From contig JAJZGH010000129.1 of assembly GCA_021798635.1 (NCBI GenBank), forward strand, positions 1-13,106: a stretch of DNA of 13,106 bases, given 5' to 3'. The stretch is from Planctomycetota bacterium. Lineage in GTDB: Bacteria > Planctomycetota > Phycisphaerae > WQYP01. The notes beneath the pieces were generated by a model, which had not been told where the DNA came from, searched no databases, and was given only the letters and a program-made list of their open reading frames with translations. A program made the position numbers and the translations under genes. Position 1 is the first letter of the stretch. Every line of letters begins with the position of its first letter. Below, piece by piece: positions 7,121-13,106 of this stretch.

Positions 7121-8047
7121 CTATTGCGGCTGTTCTTCCGCTGCCAAGGTGGACCGGACCGAGGCAAATTGACTGGCCGAGACCTGCCAGTTGGGCTGCC
7201 AGTGCAGGTTCCACACATCCGCGAGTAGCACGCTCTCGGCGTGGCCGTCCGCGAAGACGAAATTAGTGGAGAATCCATGCCGATTAGTTATGTAACGGGT
7301 CATGTAGTCCCACCAGACGAAACCGCCGTAGCCGTTGGAAAGGCTGCTTCCTGGGCTGTCCCAGTTATCCGGGCCGCCGTCGGGCATTACGCCGTCGCCG
7401 ATCAGCGGAGTGTTACTGTTAGGTTGGCCGCCGATTCCAAAAAAATCGCTGGATCCCCCGCCTGTCCAACCGGCCGGGGCAAAGTTTGGCGCGGTCTGCC
7501 CCGCCATAATCGGGGACGCCGAATAGTTGTACATCCAGTCGTTGAATGTATAGCTGCAAAAGAATGTGCCGGGGCCAAATTCCCCGGGTGGATTCAGAAA
7601 GGCATCGGGTACGCGCCCCGTGTTCATCGCCCCTCCGGTGAGATTTTCGCACATCACACTTGTCCACGGGGTCACCGCGTCAGGGGACGGCTGGTACCAA
7701 TTGCCGTCGCTTCTAATTGTAGTCACCGGGCAAAGGAATACCTTGGGCGTCGCTTCAAATGGTGCCAGATACTCGAACCAATTCCCGGCATTCCAAGTCC
7801 CGACGTTTCCATTGGCCGTGTTATCCCAGTTACAGATCATTGTTGAGTATTCCGAGATGTACTCATTATACCCGACCCCCAATTGGCGCAAATTGGACTG
7901 ACAAAGAGTGACTTTTGCCAGCTTTTGCGCTCTTGCCAATGCCGGCAGCAGTAACGCGATCAGCAGCGCGATGATGGAAATCACCACCAGCAGCTCAATG
8001 AGCGTGAAGCCTTTTGGCTTACGACCAAGATAATGTGTGACTTTCAT
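7121..8047 (-). CDS. Pseudopilin-like protein with type IV leader and H-X9-DG motif
   Basis: 308-residue protein with an N-terminal prepilin methylation motif: MKVTHYLGRKPKG then FTLIELLVV, predicted cleavage after Gly13 and Glu at position 5 of the mature chain, followed by the hydrophobic ISIIALLIALLLPALARA helix. Next comes CQSNLRQLG, usual in this family, and a long Gly/Trp/Asn-rich exported domain. Near the C-terminus is H257 followed after nine residues by DG (267-268), the prepilin-processing-associated H-X9-DG signature known from planctomycetes and Lentisphaerae. The start at 8047 has GGAGG 9 nt upstream; the frame extends 20 codons further but without the leader at its start. Such proteins are thought to be assembled or processed by type II secretion/type IV pilus machinery, but individual roles are unknown. 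It is divergent from the XylR-type regulator gene. Confidence 0.9.
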   Translation of the reverse strand: MKVTHYLGRKPKGFTLIELLVVISIIALLIALLLPALARAQKLAKVTLCQSNLRQLGVGYNEYISEYSTMICNWDNTANGNVGTWNAGNWFEYLAPFEATPKVFLCPVTTIRSDGNWYQPSPDAVTPWTSVMCENLTGGAMNTGRVPDAFLNPPGEFGPGTFFCSYTFNDWMYNYSASPIMAGQTAPNFAPAGWTGGGSSDFFGIGGQPNSNTPLIGDGVMPDGGPDNWDSPGSSLSNGYGGFVWWDYMTRYITNRHGFSTNFVFADGHAESVLLADVWNLHWQPNWQVSASQFASVRSTLAAEEQPQ

Positions 8048-8155
8048 AAATAAAGTCCTCCGAAAAAAAAGTACCTGAACCTTCCTGTTTTCAGTCCCGG
8101 GCGACACACCCGCGACTGCTTAGTTGTTTAATCGAGCATCTCGCATTAACAAGAC

Positions 8156-8167
8156 ATTATTAATAAT
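8156..8167. repeat. 12-bp AT palindrome in the divergent gap
   Basis: ATTATTAATAAT is perfectly palindromic and extends into further AAT repeats to the right. It lies between the start codons of the pseudopilin-like and regulator genes and may be part of a promoter region or a binding site. By itself it is low-complexity. Confidence 0.4.
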
Positions 8168-8181
8168 AATGATCTAAAAGC

Positions 8182-8210
8182 TTGACGCCACTTCGTACAG
8201 CGCATAAATT
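8182..8210 (+). promoter_or_regulatory. Candidate promoter overlapping repeat copy 2
   Basis: TTGACG (8182-8187) and TAAATT (8205-8210) are 17 bp apart. The first TACAGCGCA half-site falls in the spacer and the second just downstream of the -10, so a bound regulator would cover the promoter. This suits autorepression more than classic upstream activation. TTGACGCC recurs at 8243-8250. Confidence 0.4.
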
Positions 8211-8226
8211 TATTTCTACAGCGCAA
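8194..8226 (+). repeat. 33-bp direct repeat, copy 2 (candidate operator)
   Basis: Exact copy of 5697-5729. TACAGCGCA occurs at 8196-8204 and 8217-8225 with a 21-bp period. It ends 42 bp before the regulator's start codon, the expected place for an autoregulatory site. The function is inferred from position and geometry. Confidence 0.75.
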
Positions 8227-8268
8227 AATGAATATTAGTATTTTGACGCCCAAATGGAGTGTTGTATT

Positions 8269-9483
8269 ATGAGACAAACCACTAAAATCAAGCAAATTAG
8301 CCGGAAAAGGCGCAAACGGGTGGCATTATTCCTGGAGGATATGGGACCCTATGGTGAGCGCGCCTTGCAGGCCATCGCTCATTTTGCCAGGGGCCGGGGC
8401 ACGTGGCGCGTGGACATGGCCAACTTTGGGGAAGTCACGGTAGACGAGATTGCCGCGGGTAAAGTGGATGGGGTCATCTTCGGGCAGTGGGAGGCCTTGC
8501 CGGCACTCGTGGATGGCATTAACCATAGCGGCGTGCCGGCGGTGGATATTTCCGGCGGTGATGAAGTCCAATCACCCCCCGCGCGTGTGATGCCCGATGA
8601 CCGGGGCGTCGGAATAATGACTGCCGAACATTTTCTCGCACGCGGTTTTGAGCATTTTGCGTATTACGGTCTGCCCGAGGAATTTAATCACCGCTGGGAA
8701 AAAGCCCGACGAGATGGTTTCCGCGATACCTTGGCCAGCCGCGGCTTTTCAACGGATTGCTTCAGTGGTTCCGCCCGCGGCTGGAATGAACTCCATGATA
8801 GAGCCCATCTGGGGGCTTTGAGCCGCTGGTTGATAAAGCTGCCTAAGCCCTGCGCGGTGCTGGCTTGTATTGATGCCTTCGCCTATGAAATTTTGCGATT
8901 GTCACGGGAGTCGGGCATCGCGGTTCCTGAAGATCTCGCGGTGTGTGGTGTCGATAACCGCCTGTGGATTTGCATGTTGGCCAACCCCACCATTACCAGT
9001 ATCCCCCTCGACGGTGCGCAGGCCGGTGCCCGCAGCGCCCAAGTCCTTGACAAACTCATGGCCGGCCGCGCGGTTCCGCGCGAGCCGATACTCATTGCCC
9101 CGCTACCCATTGAACAGCGCGAATCCACCGATGTCTACGCTTTCCATGACGCCGACGTGGTGGAAGCTCTGCACTATATTCGGGATCATTGCAACCGACC
9201 GATCACCGTTGCGGATATCCTTCGGACAATTCCTGTTTCTCGAAGGTCACTGGAAATGCGGTTTAAGAGTCTCACGGGCCAAACACTTCAGGCGGAAATC
9301 TGGAGAGCGCATCTGGACCGCGCCAAGCGGCTGCTGCTGGAAACGGACCACTCCATCTATGACGTCGCCGAAAATTCCGGATTCCGGACAGCGGCAACGT
9401 TTAATGTCATGTTCCGCCGGACCTTTGACAAGACGCCTACCGAGTTTCGTCGGCAGGTTAAATTGCCCATGCCACAGGCGTAA
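8269..9483 (+). CDS. XylR-type transcriptional regulator (sugar-binding domain + AraC HTH)
   Basis: Cytoplasmic DNA-binding regulator of 404 residues. The start at 8269 has GGAG 9 nt upstream; an in-frame ATG at 8254 lies before that site. Residues about 15-285 form a LacI/periplasmic-binding-type ligand domain: RVALFLEDMGPYGERAL opens it, VDGVIFGQW and GVPAVDIS follow, and VPEDLAVCGVDN (219-230) with NPTITSIPLDG is the typical late segment. Residues about 295-398 are an AraC-type double helix-turn-helix (ITVADILRTIPVSRRSLEMRF, then IYDVAENSGFRTAATFNVMFRRTFDKTPTEFRR). XylR of enteric bacteria has this layout and activates xylose genes; the ligand here is unknown but is probably a sugar, given the hydrolases nearby. 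The 33-bp repeat ahead of it is a likely autoregulatory site. Confidence 0.92.
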   Translation: MRQTTKIKQISRKRRKRVALFLEDMGPYGERALQAIAHFARGRGTWRVDMANFGEVTVDEIAAGKVDGVIFGQWEALPALVDGINHSGVPAVDISGGDEVQSPPARVMPDDRGVGIMTAEHFLARGFEHFAYYGLPEEFNHRWEKARRDGFRDTLASRGFSTDCFSGSARGWNELHDRAHLGALSRWLIKLPKPCAVLACIDAFAYEILRLSRESGIAVPEDLAVCGVDNRLWICMLANPTITSIPLDGAQAGARSAQVLDKLMAGRAVPREPILIAPLPIEQRESTDVYAFHDADVVEALHYIRDHCNRPITVADILRTIPVSRRSLEMRFKSLTGQTLQAEIWRAHLDRAKRLLLETDHSIYDVAENSGFRTAATFNVMFRRTFDKTPTEFRRQVKLPMPQA

Positions 9484-9537
9484 ATATCGGTTCCAGCAGG
9501 CTACCTTTGCAGGAGCGCTAACGGGTAGCAAATCGTA

Positions 9538-9543
9538 TATAAT
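9538..9543 (+). promoter_or_regulatory. Perfect -10 hexamer before the Minf_1886 gene
   Basis: TATAAT in the 123-bp gap after the regulator would start transcription near 9550, about 57 nt before the next ATG. No good -35 is found at 16-18 bp, so only the -10 is claimed. Confidence 0.35.
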
Positions 9544-9606
9544 CGTAAATGAGCCGATCAAGCGTTATGGACAGCGTTGATCCGCCTTATTGGAATTGTG
9601 CAGACA

Positions 9607-10035
9607 ATGAACAAACTTACAAAAAAAACGATCGTTGATGTGGCCCGCCAGTCGCCCTATGCCCCGGAGGCGTTTGACTTTGTGCGCGAAGGTCTGGCGG
9701 AAACCGTTCAACGCGTGCATCCTGCCGAGAGCGGCGAAGAACTGCCGGAGGGGCAACGGCACGTATCGGGTCAGGATTTAGCGCGCGGGTTGCGTGATCT
9801 GGCCATCGGCAAGTATGGGATTATGGCCGGTGCGGTATTGGCGCACTGGAATATTCACACTACTATGGACTTTGGTAAAATCGTTTTCGCCATGGTCGAA
9901 GGCGGTATGATGCACAAAACGCCGGAAGATAGCGTGGAAGATTTTCGGGATGTGTTTGATTTTGATGAGGCCTTCACCGCTCCCCGGCGTCCGTTGATAA
10001 TCGGAACGCCGGTGTTTGATCTAAAATCCGCGTAA
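9607..10035 (+). CDS. Minf_1886 family protein
   Basis: 142-residue protein that I recognise as the Minf_1886 family, conserved in Verrucomicrobia and planctomycetes and of unknown function. Visible family features are an N-terminal YAPEAFDFVREGLAETVQ helix, HVSGQDLARGLRDLAIGKYG in the middle (the usual 'vsG.eL..g.r..A...fG' block), W.I..T.DFG.IVF.MVE.G, and the acidic DVFDFDEAFT tail. ATG 9607 fits the family length. Only a weak GGA lies 12 nt upstream, and TTG (9577) or GTG (9598) in frame are alternatives. There is no signal peptide or membrane segment, so it is probably cytosolic. It is likely transcribed apart from the regulator. Confidence 0.85.
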   Translation: MNKLTKKTIVDVARQSPYAPEAFDFVREGLAETVQRVHPAESGEELPEGQRHVSGQDLARGLRDLAIGKYGIMAGAVLAHWNIHTTMDFGKIVFAMVEGGMMHKTPEDSVEDFRDVFDFDEAFTAPRRPLIIGTPVFDLKSA

Positions 10036-10062
10036 GCGCGGCCGTTATCCGTGCAATAAAAT

Positions 10063-10104
10063 CAGGCGTTGATGCGCCTGGAAAATACAGGGATGTCTTT
10101 TTTT
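10063..10104 (+). terminator. Possible terminator after the Minf_1886 gene
   Basis: A 6-bp stem (CAGGCG/CGCCTG, loop TTGATG, 10063-10080) is followed, but only after 17 nt, by a run of seven Ts (10098-10104). The distance is too long for a textbook intrinsic terminator, so termination here is uncertain. The ribosome site of the next gene starts at 10111. Confidence 0.3.
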
Positions 10105-10124
10105 ATTCACAAGGGGAAACAGGC

Positions 10125-10583
10125 GTGATTGCAAAATTTTCTAAGCGTATGATTCTGGCCGGCGTTGTCGGCCTGCTATTGGCCGGCTGCACCTATCAGC
10201 AGCCGCCGGTTGATTTGACTGCGCCTTCGCATTTCACGCTTAGCGTTATTGATGGCACGCAGCGTCGGACAGCCATTGATGTACCGATCCCGGCGTCCTC
10301 CAATATCCTGCCGGATACGCAGGCCCTGATCAGTTCGGTCGGCCCCTGGTCCATGAAACCTGATGAAACCGGTACCCTTAATGAAGTCATCATTAACGGA
10401 CCTATGTATGATGTAAACGTGATGTCGGATCGGCTGGTCATTCGCTTCCATCATGATCCCAATCAGGTCGGTGCGGTAACGGCGGTGATTACCCGGCAGC
10501 AATATGATCAGATTCGCGGCGATGCGATGGTGACCGTACAGCCGAACCAATGGAAGAAAATCACCTACGGCCCCAACCCGTGA
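10125..10583 (+). CDS. Small putative lipoprotein
   Basis: 152-residue protein with a bacterial lipoprotein signal: MIAKFSKRMILAGVVG then the lipobox LLAGC, with Cys22 as the acylation site. The start is GTG, chosen because AAGGGG stands 8 nt upstream; ATG 10149 in frame would shorten the leader and lacks such a site. The mature part is Pro-rich at first (QQPPVDLTAPSHF), then beta-rich, with no family that I recognise. It ends 48 bp before mreD and could be cotranscribed with it. mreC often occupies the place before mreD, but this protein is much too short and has no coiled coil, so it is not an mreC. Confidence 0.75.
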   Translation: MIAKFSKRMILAGVVGLLLAGCTYQQPPVDLTAPSHFTLSVIDGTQRRTAIDVPIPASSNILPDTQALISSVGPWSMKPDETGTLNEVIINGPMYDVNVMSDRLVIRFHHDPNQVGAVTAVITRQQYDQIRGDAMVTVQPNQWKKITYGPNP

Positions 10584-10631
10584 AAGGCCCGTCGCTTCCC
10601 TTAAGGCGCATTTGGCGGCATACTCTCTGTT

Positions 10632-11168
10632 ATGCGGTGGCTGACGTTTTTTCTGTTGCTCTATTTTGCCACGGCCCTTCAGGCCGCGCACCTTGGGCAA
10701 TGGAGTGAATTCGGCTATTTCCATATTGAATATATTTTCATGCTGGCTGTGTTCTATGCTTTGTTCGCGGAGAAAGATGCCGCGCTCCTGGCTTGCTTCT
10801 GGTGCGGATTGATGTATGACCTTACCGGACAGTCTATTGTTGGACTGGAAGCGATTCTGGTGGGGATGATTGCGTTGGGCATTATCAGCATCCGCATGCA
10901 CATTTTTCGATCCAGCGTGCTGGGGCAGATGGTAATAACCTTTCTGGCGGTGTTGCTGTTCCTGGCGGGGCGCGTGCTGTTCGGTCATCTGGCCCTGTAT
11001 TTTGCCGGGCGGCCGGTGCCGATTATCAACAGTCTGGCTTACACCGGCGTGATATTATCCAGCAGCCTGTATACCGCTGCGGTTGCGCCGTGGATTTTTC
11101 GCGCTTTATTTTTGCTGGGAGATATGCTGGGCTTTGATATGCAGCATCGCCGGAGCATGGCCCGCTAA
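10632..11168 (+). CDS. mreD: Rod shape-determining protein MreD
   Basis: 178-residue integral membrane protein, rich in hydrophobic helices (about five: residues 1-18, 33-52, 55-82, 92-118 and 128-165). MreD is a component of the elongasome that links MreB/MreC to the lateral-wall synthases. The support is its hydrophobic profile, the family-like block CFWCGLMYDLTGQSIVGLEAIL (typically 'G...Dl.....lG..all'), its length, and above all the PBP2 gene directly downstream. No strong ribosome site precedes the ATG, which may suggest translational coupling to upstream genes or a different start. MreD proteins vary widely in sequence, so the context carries much of the call. Confidence 0.8.
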   Translation: MRWLTFFLLLYFATALQAAHLGQWSEFGYFHIEYIFMLAVFYALFAEKDAALLACFWCGLMYDLTGQSIVGLEAILVGMIALGIISIRMHIFRSSVLGQMVITFLAVLLFLAGRVLFGHLALYFAGRPVPIINSLAYTGVILSSSLYTAAVAPWIFRALFLLGDMLGFDMQHRRSMAR

Positions 11169-11255
11169 TCCCGCCGCCGCATTCCACGGCGTGCGGATGT
11201 TAATTAGCCGGCGGCTGATCGATGCCATTGGAGGATTGTCGAACGCCGGGATGCG

Positions 11256-11285
11256 TTGAAATCATCCGCGGCATTACGCTAAGAT
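11256..11285 (+). promoter_or_regulatory. Candidate promoter of mrdA
   Basis: TTGAAA (11256-11261, 5/6) and TAAGAT (11280-11285, 4/6) are 18 bp apart in the 182-bp gap between mreD and mrdA. The size of the gap makes an extra promoter for mrdA plausible, but the match is modest. Confidence 0.3.
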
Positions 11286-11350
11286 CATAAGATCCATAGC
11301 GCAGACGGTAACTGGTTATGCGGCGGCAACCATAGAGGTATCCAATCCGG

Positions 11351-13106
11351 ATGTTAAGGCGGCGATTAATCATGCTGGTTGTTCTGGCAGCCCTGGCGAT
11401 GGCCGTCATTGGCGCGCGTTTAGCGGCGCTGGAAATTTTTCAGCACCAGCACTGGCGGGATGAAGCCCGAAGTTTTACCTATCGCCACTACATGATTCCC
11501 ACCCGGCGGGGTGAAATTATGGATCGTGACGGCCGGCTGCTGGCGGTGGAAACGCCCTGCTACAATCTGGCGATTGAATATCAGGCGATGAACCATGACG
11601 CGCTGTGGATCACAGCGGTGGCCATCCGCCACCTGGAACATCTTAAATTATCCCGTGCCCAAATGCTGGTCCGCCTGCCGGTGGAAAAGCGCAAAATTAA
11701 CAGCGAACTGGACCGCATGCCCGAATCCATCGCGGATCATTGCGGCGTGCCGCTGGGACAGGTGCTGCACAGCTTCGATAACATCCGCAGTCGAATGCAA
11801 CTGCTGCGGGAAGATGTCTGGACCGTGCGATATTCCCATGTGGTGCATTCGGGAACGTCCCCGGATGATCTGGATGAGCAAATGGGCCTGGCCAACAGCA
11901 TCGATCTGGCTGAAGCCCATGAGGCGCATACCGTGATTCCCGATATCGGCTTTGCCGCCGCCGCGTATTTCAAAAAGCACGCTCGCCGCTATCCGGGTTT
12001 GGTGGTGCAGGCCGGCACGCACCGGATCTATCCTTATAATGATGTGGGGGCACATCTGATTGGCTATATGCGACAAGTTACTGCACGGGTGGTGGAACAG
12101 CACCCGTTTGTGCTTCCCCGTCTGATTCCGGGAAGTCTGCGCGATACGCGTGGGCACCTGCGAGGGTATTTGCCGGGCGATACGATGGGGGCCACGGGAG
12201 TCGAACAGGCCGCTGAAAAATTATTACGCGGCGCGCGGGGCGTGCGCCTGGTGAATCTGGAAGGTCATCAAGTAAAGGAAGATTATCGCAAGCCGGTGCC
12301 GGGGCAAAATATCCGTCTGACGCTGGATATTAATTTGCAGCGGGCGCTAAGGGAAAAATTAGAGGACCCCACGACGCACCTGTTATATTTTAACGGGCAA
12401 ACGCACAACGCCGCCGTGGTAGTCTTGTCCGTAGCCCATAATCGTGTGCTGCTGATGCTTTCCGAACCGGGTTATAACATCAACACCGTCCACAAAAATT
12501 ATTCACTGCTGTTAAAAGATCCGAATTTGCCCCTGATGGATCGCGCCATGTCCAGCGCGTTTCCCCCCGGCAGCATCGTCAAGCCGCTGGAATCCTCCTT
12601 TGCCATGACCCTGGGAGTTATTACGCCCCAAACTGTCATCAACTGCGGCCCGGAACTGTTTCCTAATCATCCCAATGTGTTTCGTGACGACTCCTATCCG
12701 TACGGACGCGGCCCGACCGATGTAGTCACCGGTTTGGAGGAATCCTGTGACGTATTTTTTTACAATGTCGGCATGCGACTGGGACTTACCCGCCTGGTGG
12801 CCGGTTATCGCAGTTACGGCCTGGGTTCGCCCACCGGTATTGGTCTGGCGGAAGAGACCAGCGGTTATCTTCCGCCGACGGATCATGGCCTCAGCAAAAT
12901 CAAACGTCTGGATGATGCGATTATGATGGGTATCGGGCAGGGGCCCATGGCGGTGACGCCATTGCAGATGGCCAACGGCTACACGGCCATGCTGCGCGGC
13001 GGACGTTGGATGCAGCCGCAGTTGATGCAGCAGCTCCACCGACCACCGGCGCGGCCGATTCATATCAACACATCTTGTCTTAAATATATATATAAAGGTA
13101 TGTATT
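11351..13106 (+). CDS. mrdA: Penicillin-binding protein 2 (peptidoglycan transpeptidase), 3' end cut by window
   Basis: Class B PBP, 585 residues visible, with the frame still open at the window end. It cross-links peptidoglycan during elongation, anchored by one N-terminal helix. MLRRRL (cytoplasmic) is followed by the helix at about residues 7-25, then PTRRGEIMDRDGRLLA (50-65), the RG.I.DR.G motif that opens the PBP dimerisation domain. The transpeptidase domain shows PGSIVK with catalytic Ser408 (SxxK), SCD (Ser465, the SxN-type motif as in many PBP2s) followed by VFFYNVG, and IGQGPMAVTPLQMANGYTAM. The KTG motif should lie beyond the window. ATG 11351 is preceded by an in-frame TAG a few codons upstream, so no longer start exists there; AGAGG lies 12 nt before it. 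The last visible codons are AT-rich but keep the family's KGM pattern. It follows mreD by 182 bp. Confidence 0.92.
   Translation, partial: MLRRRLIMLVVLAALAMAVIGARLAALEIFQHQHWRDEARSFTYRHYMIPTRRGEIMDRDGRLLAVETPCYNLAIEYQAMNHDALWITAVAIRHLEHLKLSRAQMLVRLPVEKRKINSELDRMPESIADHCGVPLGQVLHSFDNIRSRMQLLREDVWTVRYSHVVHSGTSPDDLDEQMGLANSIDLAEAHEAHTVIPDIGFAAAAYFKKHARRYPGLVVQAGTHRIYPYNDVGAHLIGYMRQVTARVVEQHPFVLPRLIPGSLRDTRGHLRGYLPGDTMGATGVEQAAEKLLRGARGVRLVNLEGHQVKEDYRKPVPGQNIRLTLDINLQRALREKLEDPTTHLLYFNGQTHNAAVVVLSVAHNRVLLMLSEPGYNINTVHKNYSLLLKDPNLPLMDRAMSSAFPPGSIVKPLESSFAMTLGVITPQTVINCGPELFPNHPNVFRDDSYPYGRGPTDVVTGLEESCDVFFYNVGMRLGLTRLVAGYRSYGLGSPTGIGLAEETSGYLPPTDHGLSKIKRLDDAIMMGIGQGPMAVTPLQMANGYTAMLRGGRWMQPQLMQQLHRPPARPIHINTSCLKYIYKGMY

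Noticed and set aside
5697..8226. The 33-bp repeats as ends of a mobile element or a CRISPR remnant
   Set aside because: Same orientation, no transposase or cas gene between them, no target-site duplication, and the intervening genes look native. Only two copies, with no spacers.
10176..10988. 270-codon minus-strand open frame across the lipoprotein and mreD genes
   Set aside because: It is antisense to two supported genes. The His/Arg/Gln-rich composition is typical of a reverse-complement shadow.
11648..13063. Minus-strand frames of 169 and 183 codons opposite mrdA
   Set aside because: The plus strand codes a continuous PBP2 with SxxK and SCD motifs, and these frames have no family resemblance.
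13079..13106. AT-rich run at the window end as a possible frameshift or gene break in mrdA
   Set aside because: The frame stays open and keeps the KGM pattern expected at this point of PBP2, so it reads as ordinary coding sequence.

Overview
The window looks like chromosome from a member of the PVC group, most likely a planctomycete of the class Phycisphaerae. The reasons are: a pseudopilin-like protein with the GFTLIELLVV leader and a C-terminal H-X9-DG motif; a XylR-type regulator (sugar-binding domain plus AraC helix-turn-helix); a Minf_1886-family protein; a single-pass protein with CxxC and C...PC cysteines of a kind I associate with planctomycetes; large secreted glycoside hydrolases; and an mreD-mrdA pair. 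That pair argues against the classical Planctomycetia, most of which lack peptidoglycan transpeptidases, but fits Phycisphaerae. The placement is inferred from gene content only.

Layout. 1-369 holds no gene I can support. 370-1938 (minus) is a secreted GH28 polygalacturonase-like enzyme, and 2059-2466 (minus) is a DUF151 bifunctional-nuclease-family protein upstream of it. Divergent from these, 2592-5567 (plus) encodes a secreted 991-residue GH95-like hydrolase with a LamG domain between its N-terminal sandwich and its catalytic barrel. 5568-6028 is mostly non-coding but carries a promoter/operator-like repeat and a possible 49-residue ORF. 6029-6574 (plus) is the CxxC membrane protein. 6575-7120 is non-coding, with two strong hairpins that fit the 3' end of the minus-strand pseudopilin-like gene (7121-8047). 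8269-9483 (plus) is the XylR-type regulator. 9607-10035 is the Minf_1886 protein, 10125-10583 a small lipoprotein, 10632-11168 mreD, and 11351 to the window end is mrdA (PBP2), which runs off the edge.

How the parts may work together. The left half is polysaccharide degradation (pectin-like and fucosyl/galactosyl substrates, by family), with the pseudopilin-like protein and the sugar-sensing regulator close by. The right end is cell-shape and wall-elongation machinery. The strongest unexplained signal is a 33-bp sequence present twice without mismatch (5697-5729 and 8194-8226). Each copy contains the 9-mer TACAGCGCA twice at a 21-bp period, the geometry of AraC-family half-sites. One copy lies 42 bp upstream of the regulator's start codon. 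The other lies in the gap after the GH95-like gene, just ahead of the small ORF. In both, a TTG-containing -35-like hexamer stands 17 bp from the same TAAATT -10-like hexamer. I read this as a candidate operator/promoter of the XylR-type regulator, controlling itself and a second transcript.
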